Part shown: positions 1-7,423 of the stretch, one piece after another | Layout of the letters: each line of letters starts with the position of its first letter | Numbering within the stretch: the first letter of the stretch is position 1 | Assembly: GCF_024626475.1 (NCBI RefSeq) | Contig: NZ_JANKHH010000007.1 | Location: 248,001-312,000 of the forward strand | Direction: 5' to 3' | Source: Parerythrobacter lacustris | GTDB lineage: Bacteria; Pseudomonadota; Alphaproteobacteria; Sphingomonadales; Sphingomonadaceae | DNA: 64,000 nucleotides | The notes under the pieces: generated by a model | Database searches by the model: none | The model's input: only the letters and a program-made list of their open reading frames with translations | Told to the model about the DNA's origin: nothing | Position numbers and translations under genes: made by a program

Positions 1-630
1 ATTTCGATCCTCGCGCTGGTTGACCAGTATCTCGGCTACATCGAGACCGCCGAGGCGCTCAAGCTCGAACTGGCAGCAGACTATCTCGTGATGGCGGCAT
101 GGCTGGCCTATCTCAAATCGGCCATGCTCCTGCCCAAGGAAGAGCAGGAGGACCCGAGCCCCGAAGAACTCGCAATGCGTCTCCAGCTCCGTCTGCAACG
201 CCTCGGCGCGATGCGCGAGGCGGCGGCAAGGCTGTTGGCGCGCGACCGGCTCGGCCGCGATGTCTTTCTGCGGGCTGCACCGGAGGGGCTGCGCACCGAT
301 CGCAAAATCCTGTGGCAGTGTGACTGGTATGCGCTGGTGCAGGGCTATGGCCGGGTCAAGGCGCGGACGGCCCCGGCGATCCACATGGTGCGCGAACGCC
401 CGGTGATGACGCTCGACAGCGCGCTCCAGCGGGTATCGGCGATGCTCGGCGTGACGCTCGACTGGATGACGCTCGAGCAGTTCCTTCCGCCGCATGCCGA
501 CCCGCGCCTGCGGCGCTCCGCTATGGCGTCGAGTTTCGTTGCAGCGCTGGAATTGGCGCGGCTCGGCAAGGCGGAGATTGCCCAGGACGAGGTGTTCGGA
601 CCGATGCGCCTGCGCAGGGTGACCGCATGA
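1..630 (+). CDS. scpA: Segregation and condensation protein A, 5'-truncated by window edge
   Basis: The frame is open from base 1 and shows the last 209 residues; about 50-60 N-terminal residues lie outside the window. ScpA is the kleisin subunit of the SMC-ScpAB condensin that organises and segregates the chromosome. The visible part has the typical helical region (LVDQYLGYIE near the left edge, AADYLVMAAWLAYLKS, then LLPK) and the acidic linker. The C-terminal part carries the winged-helix region expected to contact the SMC head. The stop overlaps the scpB ATG in an ATGA junction, so the two subunits are translationally coupled. Identification rests on the conserved central segment plus the scpB neighbour. 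Confidence 0.93.
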   Translation: MSILALVDQYLGYIETAEALKLELAADYLVMAAWLAYLKSAMLLPKEEQEDPSPEELAMRLQLRLQRLGAMREAAARLLARDRLGRDVFLRAAPEGLRTDRKILWQCDWYALVQGYGRVKARTAPAIHMVRERPVMTLDSALQRVSAMLGVTLDWMTLEQFLPPHADPRLRRSAMASSFVAALELARLGKAEIAQDEVFGPMRLRRVTA

Positions 631-1268
631 GCGCGGTGCCCGACGATCTGGAGCGCGCGGTCGAAGCGACCCTGTTCGCCACCGAGGAAGCGATGACCGC
701 AGAGGCGATCGCCGGTCACCTTGGCGATGCGGAAGTCGGCGCGGTGCGCGATGCGCTCGGCTCGCTGCAAGCGCATTATGCGCGGCGGGGTATCCAGCTG
801 GTCGAGCGGGCCAAGCGGTGGCATTTCCAGACCGCGCCCGATCTGGCCCACCTGCTGCGGCGCGAGCGCGAGCAGGTGCGCCGCCTCAGCCGCGCGGCGA
901 CCGAAGTCCTGGCGATTATCGCCTATCACGAACCCGTCAGCCGCGCGGAAATCGAATCGATCCGCGGGGTGCAGACATCGGCGGGAACGCTCGATGTTCT
1001 GATGGAGGCCGGCTGGGTGCGAGTCGCTGGCAGGCGCGAGGTGCCCGGCCGCCCGGTGATCTATGCCACGACGCCCGACTTCCTCCAGCACTTCGGCCTC
1101 TCATCGCGCAAAGACCTTCCTGGCCTCGATGAACTGCGCGCCTCCGGCCTGCTCGATCCGGTCGATGATGCGTTCGACGCGATGATGATCGAGGATTCCG
1201 CTGTCGATGATGCTGCCCAGCCGCCGAATGACGATAGCGAAGACGACGAATTGCGACACGGCACTTAG
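627..1268 (+). CDS. scpB: Segregation and condensation protein B
   Basis: A 213-residue protein, normal for ScpB, made of two winged-helix domains that clamp the ScpA kleisin and regulate the SMC complex. The family-typical block RLSRAATEVLAIIAYHEPVS, followed by EIESIRGV and the DVLMEAGWV stretch, is clear around residues 90-140. The C-terminal 40 residues are acidic and low in complexity. The ATG at 627 overlaps the scpA stop by four bases. A 65-bp gap separates it from tatA, so it may share the transcript with the Tat genes. Confidence 0.95.
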   Translation: MSAVPDDLERAVEATLFATEEAMTAEAIAGHLGDAEVGAVRDALGSLQAHYARRGIQLVERAKRWHFQTAPDLAHLLRREREQVRRLSRAATEVLAIIAYHEPVSRAEIESIRGVQTSAGTLDVLMEAGWVRVAGRREVPGRPVIYATTPDFLQHFGLSSRKDLPGLDELRASGLLDPVDDAFDAMMIEDSAVDDAAQPPNDDSEDDELRHGT

Positions 1269-1333
1269 AAGCGCCGCTGGCGCTCGCCCCCGATAGTCCC
1301 TATATTGCTTCCGACTTATTCGAAAGGTGCACC

Positions 1334-1570
1334 ATGTCGCTCGGCCCCTGGCAGATCATTATCATCGCCCTCGTCATCCTCGTCCTGTTCGGGCGTGGGC
1401 GGATTTCCGAAATGATGGGCGATTTCGGTAAGGGAATCAAAAGCTTCAAAGAGGGCGTGGCGGATACGGACAGCAAGTCTGCCGCGCCGTCACCGCGGAT
1501 CGAGGGGCCAGCGGAAAATGGCACTGTCGATCCCGTGAAGCAGCCCGATAGCTCCGACACTCCGCGCTAA
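1334..1570 (+). CDS. tatA: Sec-independent translocase subunit TatA
   Basis: A 78-residue protein with one N-terminal membrane helix (about residues 6-20, GPWQIIIIALVILVLFG). It is followed by the hinge FGRGRISEMM and an amphipathic helix containing DFGKGIKSFKEG, the standard TatA arrangement. TatA oligomerises to form the passage for folded, twin-arginine-signal proteins across the inner membrane. The C-terminal 35 residues are polar and variable. A purine-rich GAAAGG precedes the ATG at 1334. It is first in a tatA-tatB-tatC operon directly after scpAB. Confidence 0.96.
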   Translation: MSLGPWQIIIIALVILVLFGRGRISEMMGDFGKGIKSFKEGVADTDSKSAAPSPRIEGPAENGTVDPVKQPDSSDTPR

Positions 1571-1591
1571 CCTCGGCGAGAGTCGCCGCTT

Positions 1592-1942
1592 ATGTTCGAA
1601 ATCGGCGCAAGCGAACTGCTGGTAATCGTGGTTGTCGCGATCCTCGTCATCGGACCGAAGGACATGCCCGCAGCCTTGCGCGCAGCCGGCCGCTGGGTCG
1701 GTAAGATTCGCCGCACTTCCGCGCATTTTCGGGCTGGCTTCGATGCCATGGTGCGCGAGGCCGAGCTGGAAGAGATGGAGCGAAAGTGGAAGGAGCAGAA
1801 CGCGCAAATCATGGCGCAGACGCCGAAGGACGAGATGGCTCCGCTGCCGGAGGCCACGTCAGCATCTGCCGAAGCAGCCATCGATACGGCGGAAACTGCA
1901 GCCAATCCTACTCCGACAAAGCCCCCCGTGGGTGACGAGTAG
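1592..1942 (+). CDS. tatB: Sec-independent translocase subunit TatB
   Basis: A 116-residue protein beginning MFEIGASELLVIVVVAILV, with a single membrane helix followed by GPKDMPAALR, the TatB form of the hinge. A longer charged amphipathic helix then extends to about residue 75. TatB partners TatC in recognising twin-arginine signal peptides. The tail (residues 80-116) is rich in Ala, Thr and Pro. It lies 21 bp after tatA and two bases before tatC, consistent with one operon. Order and hinge sequence distinguish it from TatA. Confidence 0.95.
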   Translation: MFEIGASELLVIVVVAILVIGPKDMPAALRAAGRWVGKIRRTSAHFRAGFDAMVREAELEEMERKWKEQNAQIMAQTPKDEMAPLPEATSASAEAAIDTAETAANPTPTKPPVGDE

Positions 1943-1944
1943 GG

Positions 1945-2757
1945 ATGGCGCTCAAGCTTTCCGATATCGATGAGACTCAGGCTCCGCTGATCGACCATCT
2001 TATCGAGCTGCGCGGCAGGCTGCTGCGCTGCGTCATAGCTCTGGGCCTCGCCTTCGCGATCAGCCTCTACTTTGCCGATGATATCCTCGGATTCTTGCTC
2101 CAGCCGCTCAAGGCGGCATTTCCCGAAGGCAAGGCGCAGCTGATCTTCACCAAGCTCTACGAAGTGTTTTTCGTCGAGCTGAAGGTCGCGCTGTTTGCTG
2201 GCTTCTTCATCAGCTTCCCGATCATTGCGAACCAGCTTTGGGCGTTCATTGCGCCTGGCCTCTATGCCAAGGAAAAAAAGGCCTTCCTGCCGTTTTTGGT
2301 GGCGACTCCGATCCTCTTCACCCTCGGTGCGGCCTTGGCCTATTACGTCGTGATGCCGACCGCGTTCGAATGGTTCCTGGGATTTCAGGGCGAAGCGGGA
2401 GGAGTGACGATCGAAGCGCTCCCGGCGGCAAACGACTATCTGGGTTTGGTGATGCAGTTCATCCTGGCATTCGGAATCAGTTTCCTGATGCCGGTCTTGC
2501 TGATCCTGCTCAATCAGGCGGGAATTGTCTCACGCAAGCAAATGGCAGGTGCGCGGCGTTATGTCATCGTCGGGATCGTCATCCTTGCAGCCATCATTAC
2601 GCCGCCTGATCCCGGCTCGCAGATACTGTTGGCCATACCATTGCTGCTGCTGTTCGAAGGGTCCCTGCTGTTCATGCGAATCACGGAGCGGCGGCGGATC
2701 ACGGACGATGCCATAGCGGCTGACAGCACAGACGGGGACGGTTCGACCGAACCGTAA
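1945..2757 (+). CDS. tatC: Sec-independent translocase subunit TatC
   Basis: A 270-residue, six-helix inner-membrane protein that is the docking site for twin-arginine signal peptides. The N-terminal cytoplasmic motif PLIDHLIELRGRLLR and the loop FFISFPIIANQLWAFIAPGLYAKEKK (split here across about residues 90-116) are diagnostic, as is the ITPPDPGSQ segment near residue 220. It starts two bases after the tatB stop. Downstream, the 2823-2844 hairpin may end this transcript as well as the convergent minus-strand one. Confidence 0.97.
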   Translation: MALKLSDIDETQAPLIDHLIELRGRLLRCVIALGLAFAISLYFADDILGFLLQPLKAAFPEGKAQLIFTKLYEVFFVELKVALFAGFFISFPIIANQLWAFIAPGLYAKEKKAFLPFLVATPILFTLGAALAYYVVMPTAFEWFLGFQGEAGGVTIEALPAANDYLGLVMQFILAFGISFLMPVLLILLNQAGIVSRKQMAGARRYVIVGIVILAAIITPPDPGSQILLAIPLLLLFEGSLLFMRITERRRITDDAIAADSTDGDGSTEP

Positions 2758-2814
2758 CAGAAAGTGGGTTTGGCAGTGGCCACAGGCCCGCGGCCCGGCA
2801 CAAAAATCGCCGCA

Positions 2815-2844
2815 CAAACAAAAACGGGGCCCGAAGGCCCCGTT
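2815..2844 (-). terminator. Rho-independent terminator with UUCG tetraloop
   Basis: Read on the minus strand, a 9-bp perfect stem (AACGGGGCC / GGCCCCGTT, 2823-2831 with 2836-2844) closes a TTCG loop and runs straight into TTTGTTTGTG. This ends the small exported-protein gene at 2868-3107. Its plus-strand reading also lies 65 bp after tatC, so it may work in both directions, though the plus strand lacks a T tract. Confidence 0.85.
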
Positions 2845-2867
2845 CGTAACTCGGTTTCCGTCAGCCG

Positions 2868-3107
2868 TTACGGGCTGGTGGGAGTGTCGTCTTCGTTGCC
2901 AGCGGCAATGACGATGCCGGCGATGATGGCTGCGGCTGCGAGAAGCGCAAGGATGATCCCTGCGCCGCTGCCGTCTCCGCTACCGCCGAGCCGGTTTTCC
3001 TTGGCGGCCGGCGCCGAGGCACGGTCGGCATTCCCGCTTTGTGCGAGAGCCGGCGATGCCGCCAGCGAGACTGCCGCGGTCGCGGCGAGTAGGTTACGGA
3101 ACTTCAT
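2868..3107 (-). CDS. Small exported protein with signal peptide and C-terminal membrane segment
   Basis: A 79-residue protein. Residues 1-22 (MKFRNLLAATAAVSLAASPA, then LAQ) form a Sec signal peptide cleaved after ALA. A short polar, Gly/Ser-rich region follows, then a hydrophobic stretch IILALLAAAAIIAGIVIAAG (about 50-70) and an acidic NEDDTPTSP tail. A GAGGAG Shine-Dalgarno sits 9 bases before the ATG. This small type-I-like membrane protein pattern is common in Sphingomonadales, but I do not recognise a named family and assign no function. It has its own terminator at 2815-2844 and a palindromic upstream region. Confidence 0.7.
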   Translation of the reverse strand: MKFRNLLAATAAVSLAASPALAQSGNADRASAPAAKENRLGGSGDGSGAGIILALLAAAAIIAGIVIAAGNEDDTPTSP

Positions 3108-3407
3108 CGATTTGGTCTCCTCAGAGCTCTTATTAGTTCAAAACACTCAATTCCGATACGGCAACGGGCTGCTGGTGGCAAGCCCCTAGATGGTAACGGA
3201 ATGTCCGATATGTTACCGAATTGTAACACTTATCGCAGTTAATCTATGTCCGAACGGAAAACCGTCCGCCTTCCAAACCCACTGATTCCAGTATGGTTCC
3301 CACTTAGTTGCTCCATTGCGAGGCGAAGGTTACAATTCGATTAACGGTTCGCAAACGCAGCATTTTTTCGGCAGGATGAACGATTGGCGCGATGAGTCGT
3401 TGCTGGC
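3108..3407. other. 300-bp intergenic region holding an operator-like GTAAC array
   Basis: No supported gene. It contains the Shine-Dalgarno and presumed promoter of the 2868-3107 gene on the minus strand and the 3' flank of the amidohydrolase. The notable content is the cluster of GTAAC half-sites at 3192-3228, listed separately. I could not assign a convincing -35/-10 pair. Confidence 0.5.
3192..3228. promoter_or_regulatory. Two interlocked inverted repeats of GTAAC half-sites
   Basis: GGTAAC (3192-3197) pairs with GTTACC (3212-3217). The same GTTAC is shared with TGTTAC (3211-3216), which pairs with GTAACA (3223-3228) across six bases. Three GTAAC half-sites in 37 bp upstream of the minus-strand small exported protein suggest a regulator binding site. 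The regulator is unknown. Confidence 0.45.
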
Positions 3408-5072
3408 TTAACGGCTCTCGTTTGAAAAAGCCAACTGGCCCCCGACCCACGTCTGCCGCACTTGGGTGTCGCGCAAATCGCCGGGCGGCGCGAGCATGAT
3501 ATCCCTGTCGACGATCAGGAAATCCGCCCTTTCTCCGGGCACCAGGCGCCCGAATCGTCCCTCGGCGAATGCTGCATAGGCCCCGTTGGCACTGAAAGCG
3601 GCAAGCGCTTCCTCGCGCGGTACGTGTTCTTCGGGCCTCCACCCGCCGAACGGCTGACCGTCCGGGCCGGTGCGCGAAAAGGCCGCCGCAAGGCCGTGGA
3701 AGGGATTTGCCGATTCGACCGGCGCATCCGACCCGAACGCCAGCCGCGAACCCGTCTGCCTGATCGATTGCCAAGCATATGCGCCTTTCAGCCGCGCCTC
3801 GTCGAGCCGCTGTTCGGCCATCAGCCGGTCCGAAGTCTGGTGAACGGGCTGCATCGAGGCGATAATGCCATGCTCCCCGAACTTCGCGATGTCGGCCGGA
3901 TCGACGACTTGTGCGTGTTCGATTCGCCAGCGTCGGTCCCCTGTGTAACTCTCGCTGAGCTCGCCGACGGCTTGCAGGATTTCCGCATTGGCTGCGTCAC
4001 CGATGGCGTGCACAGCGATCTGGAAATTGTCCAGCGAGGCACGGCTCATTAGATTGCGCAATCTCGTTGCGGTCTGCAGCGGCAGGCCGGTATTGCCCGG
4101 ATCGTCGGCATAGTCGCGCTTGAGCCATGCCCCGCGCGATCCCAGCGCACCGTCGAGATAGAGCTTCACTCCGTTGAGGCGCAGGCGGTCGTCGTAAAGC
4201 CAGGGCGACGGACCGGGGCCGCCGATCAGTTCCATCGCTTCGGTGCCGGCTGCGTAGGAAATGATCCGCATCTGCAACGAGCCGTTGTCTCCTGCCCGCC
4301 GGTAGGCCTGCCAGTCCTCTATCGTGGTCCCCATGTCGGCGGCTGCCGTTATACCCATGCCGAGCAGAATCTGCTGCGCCTTCAGCAGCGCGATATCGCG
4401 GTCGGTCGGAGTCGGCTCGGGCACGACCGCCTGAATCAGCGAACTGGCTGCATCGACGAAGATTCCCGAGGGTTGCCTGGATCCGGCGAGCCGCTCGATC
4501 CGCCCTCCCGCCGGGGATAGCGTCTCTGCGGTAATCTTCGCCTGCTGCATCGCGCGGCTGTTGGCCCAGCCAGCGTGCCCGTCGACGCGTTCGAGCCATA
4601 CCGGGCGGTCGCTGACGACGGCGTCGAGCTCGGCGGCCGTAGGGAAGCGGCCAAGCCCCCATTTCTCCTGGTTCCAGCCCCGTCCGAGGATCCACGGGCG
4701 TCCGGGATTGTCCGCTGCATATTGCGCAATCTTTGCTTGCGCCTCTTCCAGCGAAGCGGTCTCGCTGAGATCGAGGGTCAGGGCAGATAGCCCGAGGCCC
4801 ATCACATGGAGATGTGAATCGATCATCCCCGGAATGACGAACTGCCCTTTGCCGTCGACCCTGTATTCGGCACCGGCAGGTCGCTTGTCGCCCCGATCGA
4901 GAATCTGGCGGATGCGCCCGTCGTCGTCGATCCAGATGCCGGTGAAGCGGTCGATCTTGCCGTCTTCGTCGATCCGGATGCCTTCGATGTTGTCGACCAG
5001 CGTATCGGCCACGGCTGGGGCGGCGGCGAGAGCGATGACGGAAGCGGTCACGGCCGCAAGCAGGCGTGTCAT
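3408..5072 (-). CDS. Exported amidohydrolase (amidohydrolase_3 / YtcJ-like)
   Basis: A 554-residue metal-dependent hydrolase. Residues 1-21 (MTRLLAAVTASVIALAAAPA) are a signal peptide, so it acts outside the cytoplasm. The metal site DSHLHVMG lies near residue 89, and later conserved blocks are VHAIGDAAN, EHAQVVDP and FGSDAPVESANPF. These are typical of amidohydrolase_3 enzymes that hydrolyse amides or cyclic imides; the substrate is unknown. The ATG at 5072 is preferred because in-frame upstream codons extend through the divergent ilvA start and would bury the signal peptide. Transcription diverges from ilvA. Confidence 0.88.
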   Translation of the reverse strand: MTRLLAAVTASVIALAAAPAVADTLVDNIEGIRIDEDGKIDRFTGIWIDDDGRIRQILDRGDKRPAGAEYRVDGKGQFVIPGMIDSHLHVMGLGLSALTLDLSETASLEEAQAKIAQYAADNPGRPWILGRGWNQEKWGLGRFPTAAELDAVVSDRPVWLERVDGHAGWANSRAMQQAKITAETLSPAGGRIERLAGSRQPSGIFVDAASSLIQAVVPEPTPTDRDIALLKAQQILLGMGITAAADMGTTIEDWQAYRRAGDNGSLQMRIISYAAGTEAMELIGGPGPSPWLYDDRLRLNGVKLYLDGALGSRGAWLKRDYADDPGNTGLPLQTATRLRNLMSRASLDNFQIAVHAIGDAANAEILQAVGELSESYTGDRRWRIEHAQVVDPADIAKFGEHGIIASMQPVHQTSDRLMAEQRLDEARLKGAYAWQSIRQTGSRLAFGSDAPVESANPFHGLAAAFSRTGPDGQPFGGWRPEEHVPREEALAAFSANGAYAAFAEGRFGRLVPGERADFLIVDRDIMLAPPGDLRDTQVRQTWVGGQLAFSNESR

Positions 5073-5208
5073 GGGGGCGATCCTATAGGCAACAATCGGG
5101 ATTTCGAACCGGCGGAGTAAGGCAGTTTGGACAGGATGCAAATGCTTGACCTCGGGCAAGGCAAGATTCGGTTCCCCCAACCGGCCTTTTCCCTTAGGGC
5201 GCGCGGCC

Positions 5209-6438
5209 ATGACCGAGCAAGTTTCCGCCAGCCTGACCCTCGATGATGTGCGCGCTGCGGCAGCGCGCATTGCCGGATCGGTCGTCCACACACCCACGCT
5301 GCACAGCATCACCCTGTCGGAAATCACCGGCGCGGACATCTGGCTCAAGTTCGAGAACCAGCAATTCACCGCCGCCTACAAGGAGCGGGGGGCGCTGAAC
5401 GCCTTGCTGCTGCTGACTGACGAGCAGCGCAGCCGGGGGGTCATCGCGGCTTCGGCCGGCAACCACTCGCAGGGTTTGAGCTATCATGGGCGGCGCCTCC
5501 GCGTGCCCGTCACCATCGTGATGCCGCGCACGACACCGACCGTGAAAGTGATGCAGACCGAGGCTGTCGGCGGCAAGGTCGTGCTCGAGGGCGAGACTTT
5601 CGACGAGGCTTCCGCGCATGCTCGGCTGCTGGAGAAAGAACTCGGGCTGACCTTCGTCCATCCGTTCGACGATCCCGATGTCGCTGCGGGGCAGGGTACC
5701 GTTGCTCTCGAACTCTTCGCAGACGCGCCCGGACTGGATTGCATCGTCGTGCCGATCGGCGGCGGAGGTCTTATCTCCGGCATGGGAACGGTTGCGAAGG
5801 CGCAGCATCCGCCGGTCGAGGTGATCGGTGTCGAAGCGCGGCTCTATCCATCGTCGTGGAATGCTTACAAGGGCGAGAACCTGCCCTGCGGCGGCGACAC
5901 GCTGGCCGAAGGCATCGCGGTCAAGGAACCGGGCAAGTTCACCCAGCAGATCATCGAGCAGGTGGTCGACGATATCGTGCTGGTCGACGAACCCAGCCTC
6001 GAGGAAGCCGTCAGTCTGCTGCTTCAGATCGAGAAGACGGTGGTCGAAGGGGCCGGCGCCGCAGGGCTCGCCGCGCTGCTCACTTACCCGGAGCGGTTCG
6101 AGGGCAAGAAGGTCGGGCTGGTGCTGTGCGGCGGCAATATCGACACCCGCCTGCTGGCCAATGTGCTTTTGCGCGATCTTGCCCGCTCGGGTCGGCTCGC
6201 CCGGCTGAGGGTCACCCTGCAGGACCGGCCCGGTGCACTCTACAAGGTGATGAAGCTGTTCCATGAGCACAACGTCAACATCATCGAGATCTATCACCAG
6301 CGCATTTTCACGAGTCTTCCCGCGAAGGGGCTGATCACCGATATCGAATGCGAAGCACGCGATCGCGAGCAACTCGATGCGCTGATCGCGTCACTGCGCG
6401 GGGCGGGATATTCGGTCAGCATGGTCGAACTCAACTGA
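5209..6438 (+). CDS. ilvA: Threonine ammonia-lyase with C-terminal ACT domain
   Basis: A 409-residue PLP enzyme deaminating L-threonine to 2-oxobutanoate, the first step of isoleucine synthesis or of threonine catabolism. The PLP lysine is K58 in TAAYKERGA, and the phosphate-binding Gly loop is PIGGGGLISGMG near residue 187. Residues from about 330 form an ACT domain (LRVTLQDRPGALYKVMKLF), which usually binds an amino-acid effector. The single ACT and the length match the short TdcB/IlvA type in alphaproteobacteria. The start is ATG 5209 (MTEQVSASLT); an upstream in-frame ATG at 5146 adds a non-conserved leader. The symbol could equally be tdcB. Confidence 0.92.
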   Translation: MTEQVSASLTLDDVRAAAARIAGSVVHTPTLHSITLSEITGADIWLKFENQQFTAAYKERGALNALLLLTDEQRSRGVIAASAGNHSQGLSYHGRRLRVPVTIVMPRTTPTVKVMQTEAVGGKVVLEGETFDEASAHARLLEKELGLTFVHPFDDPDVAAGQGTVALELFADAPGLDCIVVPIGGGGLISGMGTVAKAQHPPVEVIGVEARLYPSSWNAYKGENLPCGGDTLAEGIAVKEPGKFTQQIIEQVVDDIVLVDEPSLEEAVSLLLQIEKTVVEGAGAAGLAALLTYPERFEGKKVGLVLCGGNIDTRLLANVLLRDLARSGRLARLRVTLQDRPGALYKVMKLFHEHNVNIIEIYHQRIFTSLPAKGLITDIECEARDREQLDALIASLRGAGYSVSMVELN

Positions 6439-6490
6439 TCCGCCGGGAGCCCTCGGTTCGCCGGGGCACTGTGCAAAGTAATCGCCTGTA

Positions 6491-6507
6491 AACCATGATT
6501 GATGGTT
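6491..6507. repeat. Short inverted repeat upstream of the aminoacyltransferase
   Basis: AACCAT-N5-ATGGTT lies about 90 bp before the 6596 start. It is small enough to be chance and is listed only as a possible operator. Confidence 0.2.
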
Positions 6508-6595
6508 AAGGGACTTTTACCGCAGGCGATCCGCGGGCATAACGCTGCCTCCCGTCGTCCGACGATTCTTGTCAGCAGAGGACCAGGCAACGCTC

Positions 6596-7423
6596 GTGTC
6601 GGCACCCGTCCGCTTTCCCCGGTTCTTCGTAACCACACCTGCGCCGTGCCCGTACCTGCCGGGCCGGACCGAGCGGAAAGTATTCACCGAGCTCAAGGGG
6701 CCCCATGCCGACCAGCTCAACGAGGCGCTCGGCAGAATCGGATTCCGCCGCAGCCAGACGGTTGCCTATCGTCCCAGCTGTGCCGATTGCCAGGCTTGCG
6801 TTTCGGTCCGCGTCGTTACCGGGGAATTCGGGGCGAGCACCACCCAGCGTCGCAACCTGCGCCGCAACAGCGATCTCGTCACCACCGAATGCCGCCCCTG
6901 GGCGACTGAGGAACAGTTTGAGCTGTTGCAGCGTTATCTCGGCTCGCGCCACCCCGACGGGGGTATGGCTTCGATGGAAGAGATGGACTATGCCGACATG
7001 GTGGAGCACACGCCGGTCACGAGTTATGTGACCGAATATCGTGAGCCTTCCGACGGGTCGCAACAGGGGCGCCTGGTGGGTGCGTGCCTGACCGATCGGC
7101 AGGGTGACGGGTTGTCGATGATCTATAGCTTCTACGACCCGGAGCATGAAGTAAGGTCAGGACTTGGGAATTACATCATTCTCGATCACATTCGGCGCGC
7201 GGCTGAGCAGGGCCTGCCATACGTGTATCTCGGATATTGGGTCGAAGGGTCCGACCGGATGCAGTACAAGATCCGCTATCGCCCGATCGAACGGCTCACC
7301 CGGGCAGGGTGGGAGCGCATGCCCGGCGACGAGCAGGCGGCGCTCGTTCGCAAGGTCTTCGCTGGCGGAAATGCCGAGCACGCCGAATCCAGCAGCGGCA
7401 AGAGCCACAGCTTCGTTCAGTAG
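6596..7423 (+). CDS. Protein N-terminal arginyl/leucyltransferase (ATE1/Bpt family)
   Basis: A 275-residue enzyme that moves an aminoacyl group from aminoacyl-tRNA to acidic N-termini, feeding the bacterial N-degron pathway. The N-terminal part has [18 protein letters not shown] and the Cys cluster [12 protein letters not shown] (about residues 61-72). The C-terminal part has [11 protein letters not shown] and [11 protein letters not shown], typical of the family. HAMAP names bacterial members aspartate/glutamate leucyltransferase (bpt); others say arginyltransferase. The GTG at 6596 is chosen because AGAGGA precedes it and homologs start at the APVRFPRFF block; a TTG at 6569 would add nine residues. 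The 3' end overlaps the likely tamA start. Confidence 0.9.
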   Translation: MSAPVRFPRFFVTTPAPCPYLPGRTERKVFTELKGPHADQLNEALGRIGFRRSQTVAYRPSCADCQACVSVRVVTGEFGASTTQRRNLRRNSDLVTTECRPWATEEQFELLQRYLGSRHPDGGMASMEEMDYADMVEHTPVTSYVTEYREPSDGSQQGRLVGACLTDRQGDGLSMIYSFYDPEHEVRSGLGNYIILDHIRRAAEQGLPYVYLGYWVEGSDRMQYKIRYRPIERLTRAGWERMPGDEQAALVRKVFAGGNAEHAESSSGKSHSFVQ

